The notes under the pieces are model-generated. The model was not told the origin of the DNA, made no database searches, and was given only the letters and a program-made list of their open reading frames with translations. The position numbers and the translations under genes are program-made. A stretch of DNA of 64,000 nt from Buchnera aphidicola (Taiwanaphis decaspermi) (GTDB lineage Bacteria > Pseudomonadota > Gammaproteobacteria > Enterobacterales > Enterobacteriaceae): contig NZ_CP135049.1 of NCBI RefSeq assembly GCF_039405155.1, forward strand, positions 310,001 through 374,000. The letters are read 5' to 3'. This document shows, piece after piece, positions 29,746-41,660 of this stretch; the first letter of the stretch is position 1; each line of letters begins with the position of its first letter.

Positions 29746-32700
29746 ATGTTTTATTTCTATTTTTCTTATGATTTAGAAAATGCTTTAAAAAAAATATGCA
29801 AAATTATTAAAAAAAAGCCTTTAAACAATGTTTTTGATAAAGAAATTTTTATAACACCAGATAAAAAAATAAACTTTTTTTTAAAATCTTTGATAGCAAA
29901 AAACATAAATATTTTTGCAAATATTAAATTATTAACTATAAATTCTTTTGTTTCATATATATATAGTTGTTTCTTTTTAGGAAAAGAACATAAATATTTT
30001 TTTAGTAAAAATATTATGAAATGTAATATTATGTACAATAAAAAAATATGGAGTTTACTTAAAAAAATACACAAAAAAAATTTAATGAAATATTGGGAAA
30101 TTTCCTCATTATTTGCTGAAACTTTTTACAGATATATGATCTTTTCACCAAATATCGTAATCAATTGGGAAAAAAAAAATATTTGTAATTTTAAAGACAA
30201 AAATGAAATATTACAATGTAAAGTATGGCAACATGTTATAAATAATAAAAAACTTAGATATAATTTTAGTCAGTTATTATTTATGTTAAAAAAAAACATA
30301 AAAAAAAAAAAAACAAAATTACCACAAAGATTTTTTTTAATATTTAATTTTTATATTCCTAAGTATTATTTAAAAATATTAGAAGAATTAAAGAAAGTAT
30401 GTAAAATATATATATTAATATATAATATAAGTAAAGATTTTTTAAAAAATAAAAATATTTATTATAATAAATATTTTTCAATAAATATTTGGTATAAATA
30501 TACAAAAAAAATAATATATGAACTACAAGCAACAAATAAAAAAAAAATAGTTTTTTTATTTAAAAAAAAAAATAAAAAAACTATTTTGTATAAATTAAAA
30601 AAAAAAATTTTTAAAATAAACAATAAAAAAGATAAAATAATAAAAAAAATATCTTTATCAAAAAAAGATGACTCTTTACAAATCAAATATTTTAATAGTA
30701 GAAAAAAAGAATTAAAAAATTTAAATAAATATTTGTTTAACCAATTAAAAAAAAACAAAAAGTTAGAACCACGTCAAATTTTGATTTTATCATGTGATCT
30801 AAAAAAATATAAACCTTTTATAAATTCAATATTTCAATCATATTATAATAATTACTGTATACCATATATTTTAGATCAAATAAACGATAGCAAATATTTT
30901 GAGATTGTAAATATTTTTGAAAAATTAATGTATATTACAGATAGCAGATTTTACGTTAAAGATATCATGAAATTACTGGAATTTTCACATATATCAAAAA
31001 AATTCGATATTAATAGAAAAGATTTAAAAATATTATCATTAATAATAAAAGCTTCAAGGATAAAATGTTTTTTAAATAAAAAACAAATAAAAAAATTAAA
31101 AATTTGTAATATACAAAATCGAAGTTGGGAGGATGGTTTAAACAAAATAATTTTGGGATTTATTTTAAGAGAAAAAGATGGGTTATGGAAAGGAATAAAT
31201 CCTGTAGAAACGATAGACACATATAAAGCGGAGTTAATTGGAAAACTTTATGAATTTTTATTTTTTATAAATAAATGGTATGTTTTATTATCTAAAAAAA
31301 AATACATAAAACTATGGAGTAATATATGTAAAAAATTGATTCATGATTTTTTTTACATAAACAAAAAAAACAAAAAATATTTATTAATAATAACAAAAAA
31401 ATGGGATGATATAATAAAAAATCATTTTTCGTTTAACTCATACGAAAAAGTTGAAATAAATTTGCTAAGAAAAATATTAATAGAAAAAATTAAACATATA
31501 AATCATTATTCAAAATTCAAAACTAACTCTGTTATTTTTTCTCAAAATAAAAATTTAACTTTGATACCTTTTAAAATTATATCATTTATAGGTTTTAATA
31601 ATGATTTTTTTAAAAACAAAACGGATATTAATTTTTTTGATTTAATAAATATACGTAACGAAAATTTATATAATATAACAAAAATATATAATAATTATTT
31701 ATTTTTACAATCCATACTATCATCTAAATGTAGTATATATTTTAGTTGTTATACAAATGATAATAAATATGAAAAACATTTTTTGTTAAATAATATTAAA
31801 AAACATTTGTTAAATAATTTTTATGAAGAAAAAAAAAAAAATAAAAATAAAATTTTTTTTTTAGAAAACAAAAAAATAAAAGATAACAAATTAGATAACT
31901 TAAAAAAAATTAGCATTTATATTAAAAAAAAAAAACAAAATATTGATTTCAACATAGAACTAAATTCTCTTATTAACTTTTGGAAAAACCCAATAAAAAG
32001 TTTTTTTCAAAAAACATTAAACATTTATTTTTTTGAAAAAAGAAATTCACATCAAAGAAATAAATATTTAATAAACTATATAGATAAATATAATATCAAT
32101 TTGCAAATTTTAAATAAAAAATTAAATAATAAAAGTACTAAAAATATTTTTCATAAATATAAATCACTTGGTGTATTGCCATCAGGAAACTTTGACAAAA
32201 TATTATGGAACAATCAAAAACAAAAAATAATGGAATTAGTAAACAAAATTAATATAAAAAAAGTTTTAAATAGAAAACATTATTTTTCAATAAAAATAAA
32301 CAAATATAATTTACATGGTTTTTTACAAGAACGTAAATATAAAAACAAAATTATTAAAGTTGTCCCTAAAAATGTTAACATTAATGACTACATTGAGTTA
32401 TGGTTTGAACATTTGTGCTTTTGTATAATTAATAATCATCAAAATATGCAAACTGATATAATAGGTTTTAATAAAAATAATTGGTCTTTTAAAAAATTAA
32501 AAAAAAAAACAGCAAAGAAATATTTGTTAAAATACATTAAAGGATATTTAATTGGTATATCTAAACCATTAATAATAACTCAAACAGGTTATTATATGTA
32601 TTATAAATATTATAATAAAGAAAATATTTTGGATAAAAATTTATTTAATGAAATTTTTTTGAAAAAATGGCAAGGTAATAATTACATAAAAGGAGAAAAA

Positions 32701-32811
32701 AAAGACTTATATGTAAAACAAATAATCTCAAAATTAGACAAAAAAAATATAAAACAAATGTATAATATTTCAAAAAAATGGCTATATCCATTAATAAAAT
32801 ATAAAATTTAA
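29746..32811 (+). CDS. recC: Exodeoxyribonuclease V subunit RecC
   Basis: The Chi-recognising, strand-splitting subunit of RecBCD. I use the ATG at 29746 (MFYFYFSYDLENAL), which aligns with the E. coli start, instead of the in-frame ATG at 29734. The product has about 1021 residues against 1122. Sequence similarity is weak and the protein is extremely lysine-rich. Short conserved stretches include QILILSCDLKKY, GSGS-free segments around KYFEIVNIFEKL, SFIGFNNDFF and GVLPSGNFDKILW. Identity is supported by length and by recB and recD following directly. A run of 14 A lies at 30300-30313. Confidence 0.9.
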   Translation: MFYFYFSYDLENALKKICKIIKKKPLNNVFDKEIFITPDKKINFFLKSLIAKNINIFANIKLLTINSFVSYIYSCFFLGKEHKYFFSKNIMKCNIMYNKKIWSLLKKIHKKNLMKYWEISSLFAETFYRYMIFSPNIVINWEKKNICNFKDKNEILQCKVWQHVINNKKLRYNFSQLLFMLKKNIKKKKTKLPQRFFLIFNFYIPKYYLKILEELKKVCKIYILIYNISKDFLKNKNIYYNKYFSINIWYKYTKKIIYELQATNKKKIVFLFKKKNKKTILYKLKKKIFKINNKKDKIIKKISLSKKDDSLQIKYFNSRKKELKNLNKYLFNQLKKNKKLEPRQILILSCDLKKYKPFINSIFQSYYNNYCIPYILDQINDSKYFEIVNIFEKLMYITDSRFYVKDIMKLLEFSHISKKFDINRKDLKILSLIIKASRIKCFLNKKQIKKLKICNIQNRSWEDGLNKIILGFILREKDGLWKGINPVETIDTYKAELIGKLYEFLFFINKWYVLLSKKKYIKLWSNICKKLIHDFFYINKKNKKYLLIITKKWDDIIKNHFSFNSYEKVEINLLRKILIEKIKHINHYSKFKTNSVIFSQNKNLTLIPFKIISFIGFNNDFFKNKTDINFFDLINIRNENLYNITKIYNNYLFLQSILSSKCSIYFSCYTNDNKYEKHFLLNNIKKHLLNNFYEEKKKNKNKIFFLENKKIKDNKLDNLKKISIYIKKKKQNIDFNIELNSLINFWKNPIKSFFQKTLNIYFFEKRNSHQRNKYLINYIDKYNINLQILNKKLNNKSTKNIFHKYKSLGVLPSGNFDKILWNNQKQKIMELVNKINIKKVLNRKHYFSIKINKYNLHGFLQERKYKNKIIKVVPKNVNINDYIELWFEHLCFCIINNHQNMQTDIIGFNKNNWSFKKLKKKTAKKYLLKYIKGYLIGISKPLIITQTGYYMYYKYYNKENILDKNLFNEIFLKKWQGNNYIKGEKKDLYVKQIISKLDKKNIKQMYNISKKWLYPLIKYKI

Positions 32812-32832
32812 TTATGATAAAAAAAATATAAT

Positions 32833-35800
32833 ATGAAGAAATTAAAAATATTTGATATTCCTTTAAAAGGAACTATTTTGATAGAAGCATCTGCTGGGAC
32901 TGGGAAAACTTTTTCAATAATAATTCTTTATATAAGATTATTATTAAAAATAAATAATAATTATAATAACATAAAAACAAAAAATATTTTAATATTAACA
33001 TTTACTAATTTTGCAAAACAAGAAATAAAAAAAAGAATAAAAAAAATTATTTATGAAGTAAAATTAGCTTGTTTTTATAAAAAAAGTAATAACAAAGAAA
33101 TAAATAAAATAATTAAAAAAATAACTAATTTTAAAAAAGCATATAAAACTTTATTACAAGCTGAATATGAAATTAATGAATGTTCTATATACACAATTCA
33201 TGGTTTTTGTAAAAAACTGTTAAAATCTAACGTTTTATTTTTTAAAAAAACTATATATACTAAAATTATAAAAAATTCAAAAAAAATATATTTAGAATCT
33301 GTCTATGATTATTGGAATAAATATTATACAAAAATACCTATTTCTTTATCTAATATAATATTAAAAAAATTTATTTCCCCAGATGTTTTTTTTAATAAAA
33401 TTTTACCATTAATAAAAAAAAAAATGACAGAATATTTTAATTTAAATATTCCTTTTAAAAAAATATTAAAAAAACATAAAGAAAATATAAAAAAAATAAA
33501 AAAATTTAAAAAAAAATTTATTGAAATGAATAAAATTTTATTTAAAATTATTAATTATTCTCAATTTAACAAAAAAATATATAATAAAAAAAATATTTTA
33601 TTTTGGTTTAATAAAATATTATGTTGGTCTCAAAAAAAAACTATAGATTATGAAATTCCAAAAGAATTATATAGATTTACTACTTTTGAATTGAATAAAA
33701 ACAAAAAAAAATCTTATTTTATACATCATTCTTTAATTAATAATATAGATGAAATATGTAATACAATATTTTGTATTAAAAACATATTGATATTACATGC
33801 AATTAAAAAAATTATTAAAATATCTAAAATAAAAAAAAAATATCTTGGAATTGAATTTGAGGATTTGATAAAAATAGTTTCTGATATGTTAAAAAATAAT
33901 AATGGATGCTATTTAAGAGAAAAAATTAGGAAAAAATTTCCTGTAGTTTTTATCGATGAATGTCAAGATATTGATTATACACAGCAAAAAATGTTTCTAA
34001 AAATATATAATAAAAAAAAAAATACTAGCTTAATACTAATTGGTGATCCAAAACAATCTATATATAATTTCAGAGGAGTTAATATATTTGATTATTTTAA
34101 ATTAAAAAAATATGTAAATAAAATTTATTATTTAAATACTAATTGGAGATCATCCTACCAAATTGTTTCTAGTATTAATACAATATTTTCTAAAATAAAA
34201 AATCCATTTATATATAAAAATATACCATATATAAAATCAAAATCTCCAATCGAAAAAAAAAAATATCAAATTAAAGAAAAAGACAAAAAATTGAAAACAT
34301 TTAAAATTTGGACAAAAAAAAAAACAAGTAATTCTATTAGCGAATATCAAAATTGGTCAGCTAAAATATGCGCTTTTCAAATAAATAAATGTTTAAATAA
34401 AAAGAAAAACAAAATATATATATATAAAAATAATATTAAATATAAATCTATGAGTATTAAAGATATAGTAATATTAGTAAAAAATAAAAAAGAATCTCTA
34501 ATTATTAAAAAACAATTAGATTATTTTGATATTCCTTCATGTTATTTATCTGAAAAAAAAAATGTTTTTTCAACAAAAGAATCTTTAGATATATTGAATT
34601 TGTTGGAATCTATAATAAATCCTACAAATGAAAAAAAGTTATTAAAAATAATGTTTATAAAAATATTTAATTTAAACATTAAATATTTTAATAATTTATT
34701 ATATAGATCTTCTTTAATTAAAGAATTTAATGAATATTATAAATTATGTAAAAAAAAAGGTGTTTATTTTATAATAGATATTTTTATTAATAAATATATT
34801 AAAAAAAATTGTTTTTCTTTATTTAAAATAAATAAAAAAATTGATAAATATTTACATATAGCAGAAATATTACAAAAAAAAACATGTATAATTCCTAATT
34901 TATATAATTTGATACGCTGGTTTAAAAGAAAAATAATTGATTCTAACAATTATTATAAAAAATATTGTGTACGTAAAAATAATATAAATAAAAAAATAAA
35001 TATTTGTACGATACATAAATCTAAAGGATTACAATATCCTATTGTCTGGATACCTTTTATTTTAAATTATGTAAAAAAAGAACATTTTTTTAAAAAAGAA
35101 CATAAAAACATTGATTTTTTAAAAAAAAGTCAAATGTCTGAAGAATTGAGATTAATATATGTAGCAATAACTAGATCAATATGGTTATGCAATATTTGCA
35201 TATCTTTTATTAAAAAAAATAAACAAATTAATAATGATTTGCATAACACTGCTTTTGGGTATTTAATACAAAAAAAAAAAATAGTAAATGAAGAAAAATT
35301 TCAAATAATATTAAATAAAATAAACAAATTAAAAAATTTTAAAGTAATAAGATTGGAAAATTGTAAAAATAAATACAAAATAAATAATAATATTTATTAC
35401 AAAAATGAATGTAAAAAAACACATAATTTTTTAAAATATAATAATTGGCAAATAAATAGTTATTCAAAAATAAAAAAAAATAATAAATATAAAAAAAATT
35501 TAAAAAAAAATAAATTAAAATCAAATAATTTAATATCAGGAAAAAATTTTGGTATATTTTTACATAAAATTTTAAAAAAAAACAACTTTTTGGAAATAGA
35601 TGATAATTATATAAAAAAAGAAATGATATGCTTTAGTATTAAAAAAAAATATTTTAAATTTGTTAAATTATTAATAAAAAAAATACATAATAAAAAATTA
35701 CATAAAAATGGATTAACGTTGTCTAAAATAAAAAAATATGAATATTTAAAGGAACTGAAATTTTCTTTATATATAAATAAAGAAATAAAATCTTCTATCA

Positions 35801-36195
35801 TAAATAAAATAATAAAAAAATATGATAAAATATCTAAAAATACTAAAGATATTTCTTTTAATATATTTAAAGGTTTTATAAATGGTTCTATTGATTTAAT
35901 ATGTAAATGGAAAGAAAAATATTATATAATAGATTATAAGTCTCATTTTTTAAATAACTATGAAATTAAAAACTTAAAAAAACAAATGACAAAAAACAGA
36001 TATGATATACAATATCAGATATATAGTTTAGTATTACATAAATATTTGAAAAATAGATTATTAAATTATAATATAAAAAAAAATTTAGGAGGAGTTTTTT
36101 ATTTATTTGTTAGAGGTATAAATATTAAAAATAGTGGTATATTTTATACTAAAGTAAATGAAAAATTAATAAAAAAATTAAATTTTTTATTTTAA
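32833..36195 (+). CDS. recB: Exodeoxyribonuclease V subunit RecB (helicase-nuclease)
   Basis: A 3'-5' SF1 helicase and nuclease that processes double-strand breaks. Walker A is EASAGTGKTFSI near residue 22; other helicase motifs are TIHGFCKKLL, VFIDECQDIDYTQ (motif II), LIGDPKQSIYNFRG (III), NWRSS (IV), TIHKSKGLQYPIVWIP (V) and LRLIYVAITRS (VI). The C-terminal nuclease keeps its active-site residues in GSIDLICKWKE and IIDYKSH. Length is 1120 residues against 1180. It starts 21 nt after recC, and recD follows after 15 nt. Confidence 0.96.
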   Translation: MKKLKIFDIPLKGTILIEASAGTGKTFSIIILYIRLLLKINNNYNNIKTKNILILTFTNFAKQEIKKRIKKIIYEVKLACFYKKSNNKEINKIIKKITNFKKAYKTLLQAEYEINECSIYTIHGFCKKLLKSNVLFFKKTIYTKIIKNSKKIYLESVYDYWNKYYTKIPISLSNIILKKFISPDVFFNKILPLIKKKMTEYFNLNIPFKKILKKHKENIKKIKKFKKKFIEMNKILFKIINYSQFNKKIYNKKNILFWFNKILCWSQKKTIDYEIPKELYRFTTFELNKNKKKSYFIHHSLINNIDEICNTIFCIKNILILHAIKKIIKISKIKKKYLGIEFEDLIKIVSDMLKNNNGCYLREKIRKKFPVVFIDECQDIDYTQQKMFLKIYNKKKNTSLILIGDPKQSIYNFRGVNIFDYFKLKKYVNKIYYLNTNWRSSYQIVSSINTIFSKIKNPFIYKNIPYIKSKSPIEKKKYQIKEKDKKLKTFKIWTKKKTSNSISEYQNWSAKICAFQINKCLNKKKNKIYIYKNNIKYKSMSIKDIVILVKNKKESLIIKKQLDYFDIPSCYLSEKKNVFSTKESLDILNLLESIINPTNEKKLLKIMFIKIFNLNIKYFNNLLYRSSLIKEFNEYYKLCKKKGVYFIIDIFINKYIKKNCFSLFKINKKIDKYLHIAEILQKKTCIIPNLYNLIRWFKRKIIDSNNYYKKYCVRKNNINKKINICTIHKSKGLQYPIVWIPFILNYVKKEHFFKKEHKNIDFLKKSQMSEELRLIYVAITRSIWLCNICISFIKKNKQINNDLHNTAFGYLIQKKKIVNEEKFQIILNKINKLKNFKVIRLENCKNKYKINNNIYYKNECKKTHNFLKYNNWQINSYSKIKKNNKYKKNLKKNKLKSNNLISGKNFGIFLHKILKKNNFLEIDDNYIKKEMICFSIKKKYFKFVKLLIKKIHNKKLHKNGLTLSKIKKYEYLKELKFSLYINKEIKSSIINKIIKKYDKISKNTKDISFNIFKGFINGSIDLICKWKEKYYIIDYKSHFLNNYEIKNLKKQMTKNRYDIQYQIYSLVLHKYLKNRLLNYNIKKNLGGVFYLFVRGINIKNSGIFYTKVNEKLIKKLNFLF

Positions 36196-36210
36196 TACAA
36201 ATACTTGTCT

Positions 36211-38097
<1,887 letters not shown>

Positions 38098-38108
38098 ATT
38101 TGTATTAT

Positions 38109-38137
38109 ATAATACAATAAATTAAAAAAAAAATCAA
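38109..38137 (-). promoter_or_regulatory. Probable promoter of tRNA-fMet
   Basis: On the minus strand TTGATT (38132-38137) and TATTAT (38109-38114) are 17 nt apart, placing the start about 5 nt before the tRNA 5' end. The -10 lies in a perfect 18-nt palindrome, TTGTATTATATAATACAA (38100-38117), of unknown meaning. Confidence 0.5.
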
Positions 38138-38158
38138 ATATTTTAAAAGATATTTTTA

Positions 38159-38186
38159 TTGTGAAAATTTTTTAAAATGTTATAAT
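38159..38186 (+). promoter_or_regulatory. Probable sigma70 promoter of nusB
   Basis: TTGTGA (38159-38164) and a perfect TATAAT (38181-38186) are separated by 16 nt. This gives a leader of about 107 nt before the nusB GTG. It lies back to back with the tRNA-fMet promoter. Confidence 0.5.
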
Positions 38187-38300
38187 GTTACTTAGAAAGT
38201 ATTAGTCATAACATCACAAAAAAAAAATACGTAGAAAATATATTATTTGTTCAAAAAACATTGTATATATCAAAAATATTATAAAAAATATGGTAAAAAA

Positions 38301-38708
38301 GTGAAATTAAAATATCGTACTTTAGCTCGTCAATATGCAGTTCAAGCTTTATATTGTTGGGAAATATCAAAAAACAACATAAATGAAATAGAAAAATATT
38401 TTTTTTTCGATAAAAAAAATAAAATAGATGTTATTTATTTTAGAAATTTGATTATAGGAGTTAGCAACTATCATATTATAATAGACAATGTTATAAAAAA
38501 TTATTTATCAAGACCCATAAGCAGATTAAATCCAATAGAAAAAACAATTTTAAGATTATCTTTTTATGAACTTATAAAAATAAAAACCATTCCTTACAAA
38601 GTAATAATAAACGAAGCAATTGAATTAGCAAAAATTTTTGGAGCAATAGATAGTCATAAATTTATTAATGCAGTACTAGATAATGCAGCAAAAAAAATAA
38701 ATGTTTAA
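38301..38708 (+). CDS. nusB: Transcription antitermination factor NusB
   Basis: Binds boxA of rRNA leaders with NusE and supports antitermination of rRNA transcription. The all-helical family pattern is intact: LARQYAVQALYCWEIS, VIYFRNLIIGV, RLNPIEKTILRLSFYEL, and the C-terminal VIINEAIELAKIFGAIDSHKF. The start is taken as GTG at 38301, which aligns with the E. coli Met and gives 135 residues against 139. An upstream TTG at 38247 would add 18 unconserved residues. The usual ribE neighbour is absent. Confidence 0.93.
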   Translation: MKLKYRTLARQYAVQALYCWEISKNNINEIEKYFFFDKKNKIDVIYFRNLIIGVSNYHIIIDNVIKNYLSRPISRLNPIEKTILRLSFYELIKIKTIPYKVIINEAIELAKIFGAIDSHKFINAVLDNAAKKINV

Positions 38709-38729
38709 TTAAAAAAATTATTTTTTTAA
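38709..38729. terminator. Possible bidirectional AT hairpin between nusB and yajR
   Basis: TTAAAAAAA (38709-38717) pairs with TTTTTTTAA (38721-38729) around a 3-nt loop, directly at the convergent stops of nusB and yajR. The yajR stop codon is the loop. It has no G-C pair, so its strength is doubtful. Confidence 0.35.
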
Positions 38730-40076
38730 CAATTTTTTTATTTTTTTAACGCTAACTTTATTTTCATCAATTTGTAAATATATAACATTTTTTTCAGGAA
38801 TAATTAAAAAAGAAATAATTCCTTTAATTTTATATAATTTATTTTTAATATTTAAATTATTATATAAATCATTTTTTATCATAATTCTAACACTAGAAAC
38901 GTAAATAGGTTCTGGAATATTTTTTATTAAAAACAACCAAAATATAGATAAAACTATTATTGTTAAAAACAAATAATTTATTTCAAAATTATGTAATATG
39001 TAACCACCTAAAATACCACCTAAAGCTACTCCAAAAAACTGACTAGTAGAATATATACCCATAGCAGTTCCTTTATACCCTGCTTTACATATTTTGTTTA
39101 TTAAAGAAGGTATTAAAATTTCTAATATATTGAAACTTATAAAAAATATTTGTATTCCTGAAATAATAAAAAATTTTTCAGATAAGTTATAAAAGATAAA
39201 TATTTCGGACAATATAATAAATATTATACTATTTATAAATAATTTTTTTATTCTTTTTGTTTTTTCACAAAAAGAAATTATTAAAGGTGATATAAAAAAA
39301 GATATCAATATAGATAAAAAATATAATTTATAGTTATAAAATTTAGATACATTAAATGCAATTAATTTTAAAGGAATAGATAAAAAACTAAACATAAGTA
39401 TCAAATGTAATAAAAATATACTTATATTTAAGTTAATAATATTTTTTTTAAATAAAATTTTTAATAAATCATTACCAATTATTTTTGTCTCTCTATTAAA
39501 AATATGTTTTTTAGAATTAGGTGTAAAATAAAGAAGAATCATAGATACAAAAGTTAAAAATGATATTAAACTAAAAACATTAAAAATGCCAAAATGATTA
39601 ACTATATAAAATGAAAGAAATATAGAACATAAAAAAGACAATCCTATACTAAATCCTATAAAAGAAATTACTTTAGAATGTAAATGTTCTCTAGTTAAAT
39701 CAAATAACAATGTCATTATAGGAGATGATATAGCTCCTATACCTTGCAAAAATCTTCCAAATATTATTCCTTTTATAGATTGACATATATAAGATATTGT
39801 GCTACCAATTAAAATTATTATCAACCCTATGTAAATTAATATTTTTTGATTAAATTTGTCAGATAATAAACCAAATGGTATTTGAAAAAAAGCTTGTGTT
39901 ATACCATAAATACCTATTGATAAACCAATTAGAAATTCATTAGTATCTTTAATGTGATTTCCATATATTGAAATAACCGGTACAATCATAAACATACCAG
40001 TCATTCTTAAAAAATATATCACACTTAAAATTAAAATAGATTTTTTTTCTTCAGGTAAAATTTTATAATTCCTCAT
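38718..40076 (-). CDS. yajR: Major facilitator superfamily transporter YajR
   Basis: An inner-membrane MFS transporter with 12 hydrophobic segments; E. coli YajR is a proton-driven transporter whose substrate is not settled. The match runs the full length: SIYFLRMTGMFMIVPVIS-like start, GIYGITQAFFQIPFGLLSDKF (the A-motif region), FGRFLQGIGAI, LFDLTREH, YKGTAMGIYSTSQFFGVALGG, and a C-terminal soluble YAM domain from about residue 385. The start is the second ATG (40076), which lies 7 nt after AAAGG; the first ATG at 40082 abuts that site. This gives 452 residues against 454. Confidence 0.93.
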   Translation of the reverse strand: MRNYKILPEEKKSILILSVIYFLRMTGMFMIVPVISIYGNHIKDTNEFLIGLSIGIYGITQAFFQIPFGLLSDKFNQKILIYIGLIIILIGSTISYICQSIKGIIFGRFLQGIGAISSPIMTLLFDLTREHLHSKVISFIGFSIGLSFLCSIFLSFYIVNHFGIFNVFSLISFLTFVSMILLYFTPNSKKHIFNRETKIIGNDLLKILFKKNIINLNISIFLLHLILMFSFLSIPLKLIAFNVSKFYNYKLYFLSILISFFISPLIISFCEKTKRIKKLFINSIIFIILSEIFIFYNLSEKFFIISGIQIFFISFNILEILIPSLINKICKAGYKGTAMGIYSTSQFFGVALGGILGGYILHNFEINYLFLTIIVLSIFWLFLIKNIPEPIYVSSVRIMIKNDLYNNLNIKNKLYKIKGIISFLIIPEKNVIYLQIDENKVSVKKIKKLLKK

Positions 40077-40110
40077 CAACATACCTTTAATTTATAATTA
40101 AAAAAAATAA

Positions 40111-40446
40111 ATGTTAAAATATATGAAATATAAATCAAAAAAAATATTAGATAAAGAAGGATATTTAAAAAATATAAATATATGGAACAAATCTTTAGCT
40201 AAAAAAATTGCATTTTTTGAAAAAATAAAAATGAAAAAACAACACTGGGAAATTATATATTTAGTTAGAAATTTTTATTTATCTTTTGGAATATCACCTT
40301 CTATAAGAATTATTATGAAAATATTAAAAAAAAATAATAAATATTCAAAAATAGATAGTAGTTATTTATTTAAATTGTTTCCTAAAGGTCCAGCTTTACA
40401 AGCAAATAAAATAGCAGGATTGCCTAAACCATCTAATTGTTTATAA
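40111..40446 (+). CDS. tusE: Sulfur relay protein TusE
   Basis: Takes sulfur from TusBCD and hands it to MnmA for tRNA 2-thiouridylation. It belongs to the DsrC family. The conserved blocks are KEGYLKNINIWNKSLAKKIA, HWEIIYLVRNFYLSF, RLFPKGPA-like KLFPKGPALQANKIAGLPKP, and the sulfur-accepting Cys110 near the C-terminus (SNCL). Length is 111 residues against 109. An ATG four codons downstream is an alternative start. It lies back to back with yajR, only 34 nt away, so its promoter must overlap yajR. tusA is about 15 kb to the left. Confidence 0.95.
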   Translation: MLKYMKYKSKKILDKEGYLKNINIWNKSLAKKIAFFEKIKMKKQHWEIIYLVRNFYLSFGISPSIRIIMKILKKNNKYSKIDSSYLFKLFPKGPALQANKIAGLPKPSNCL

Positions 40447-40450
40447 TGTT

Positions 40451-41302
40451 TTAAAAAAAATTATTTATAGAAATTAAAATATTAAACATAAATATAATAA
40501 CAATGGATGATAAAAATATATATTTAGCATAATTTTTATAATTTATTTTTTTTAAACTTAATAAGCTTAATATTAACCAAATTGCATTAAAAACAGATAT
40601 CATAAATAAATAAAAATAATTAGTATAATTAAATATTTTTAAAAGAATTGTGCAAAATATGAAACACAAAATATAAAAAATTATATGTTTTCTAGTTTTT
40701 TTTATACCATAGCGTAATAAAAATGTAGGAATACCAGCATTTCTGTAATCCTCTAATCTAAACATAGAAATGGAATAAAAATGAGAAATTTGCCAAAATA
40801 CAAAAATAAAAAAGATAATAACACTACATAAATTTATTTTATTAATTACAGAACAATATCCAATTATTGGAGGAATAGCTCCAGAGAAACTTCCAAATAT
40901 TGTAGAAAAAAAATATTTTTTTTTTAAAAATATGCTATAGAAAATAACGTAAATAAAAAATGCAAATGATGAAAGAAAAAAAGAAATCAAATTAACAAAA
41001 AAAACAAAAATAAAAGAACTTAACAAATATAAACATATAGATATAAATACAAAAAATTTATAATTTATTTTTCCTAGTGCTGAAATTCTTTCTTTTGTTC
41101 TTTGCATTTTACGATCAATTTCAGAATCAATTATATTATTTAATATGCAAGATGAACTTATTATTAAAAATGATCCTAAACAATCAAAAAATAATATATA
41201 TATATTAAAATCATTTTTACTGGCAAATAAAAAACCAGATATTACAGAAAAAATATTGCTAAAAACAATACCTGGTTTTATTAAATCAAAATATTTTTTC
41301 AT
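40451..41302 (-). CDS. cyoE: Protoheme IX farnesyltransferase (heme O synthase)
   Basis: A membrane prenyltransferase that makes heme O for cytochrome bo oxidase. The prenyl-diphosphate binding motif is NNIIDSEIDRKMQRTKERIS, with conserved Asp and Arg residues. The second Asp-rich region appears as YSISMFRLEDYRNAGIP. Several hydrophobic segments span 283 residues, against 296 in E. coli. It is the last gene of the cyoABCDE operon, 19 nt after cyoD. Confidence 0.96.
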   Translation of the reverse strand: MKKYFDLIKPGIVFSNIFSVISGFLFASKNDFNIYILFFDCLGSFLIISSSCILNNIIDSEIDRKMQRTKERISALGKINYKFFVFISICLYLLSSFIFVFFVNLISFFLSSFAFFIYVIFYSIFLKKKYFFSTIFGSFSGAIPPIIGYCSVINKINLCSVIIFFIFVFWQISHFYSISMFRLEDYRNAGIPTFLLRYGIKKTRKHIIFYILCFIFCTILLKIFNYTNYFYLFMISVFNAIWLILSLLSLKKINYKNYAKYIFLSSIVIIFMFNILISINNFF

Positions 41303-41321
41303 ATATAACCATAATAAAATA

Positions 41322-41657
41322 TTAATTACTTAAATAATTATCATGATGTAAATGGATCATAATCCAAAAAGATCCTATCAATATTATTGCTGATAAAAAT
41401 ACAGCAAAAAATAAAGAAATATTACTCCATGAATCTTTTAAATAATTTTTTACTTTCAAAAAATATTTAAATTGTATAATAATTTGTATTGTCAAAAAAA
41501 ATATAATTATCAAAATAGATATTTTTCTAGAAAAAAAATTATTTTTTAATATTATAAATGGTACTATAGTACAAAGTATAGAAAATAACAAACCGTATAA
41601 ATAAGGTTTTACTAAATTATAAAAAAGTTTTTTATTATTTTTTGAATTATTAAGCAT
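41322..41657 (-). CDS. cyoD: Cytochrome bo oxidase subunit IV
   Basis: Small accessory subunit of the quinol oxidase with three hydrophobic segments in 111 residues (E. coli 109). IIQFKYFLKV and the C-terminal FWIMIHLHHD are recognisable. The start lies 3 nt after the cyoC stop, and a GGAG site sits inside the cyoC end. It is identified by size, topology and operon position more than by sequence. Confidence 0.92.
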   Translation of the reverse strand: MLNNSKNNKKLFYNLVKPYLYGLLFSILCTIVPFIILKNNFFSRKISILIIIFFLTIQIIIQFKYFLKVKNYLKDSWSNISLFFAVFLSAIILIGSFWIMIHLHHDNYLSN

Positions 41658-41660
41658 AAT

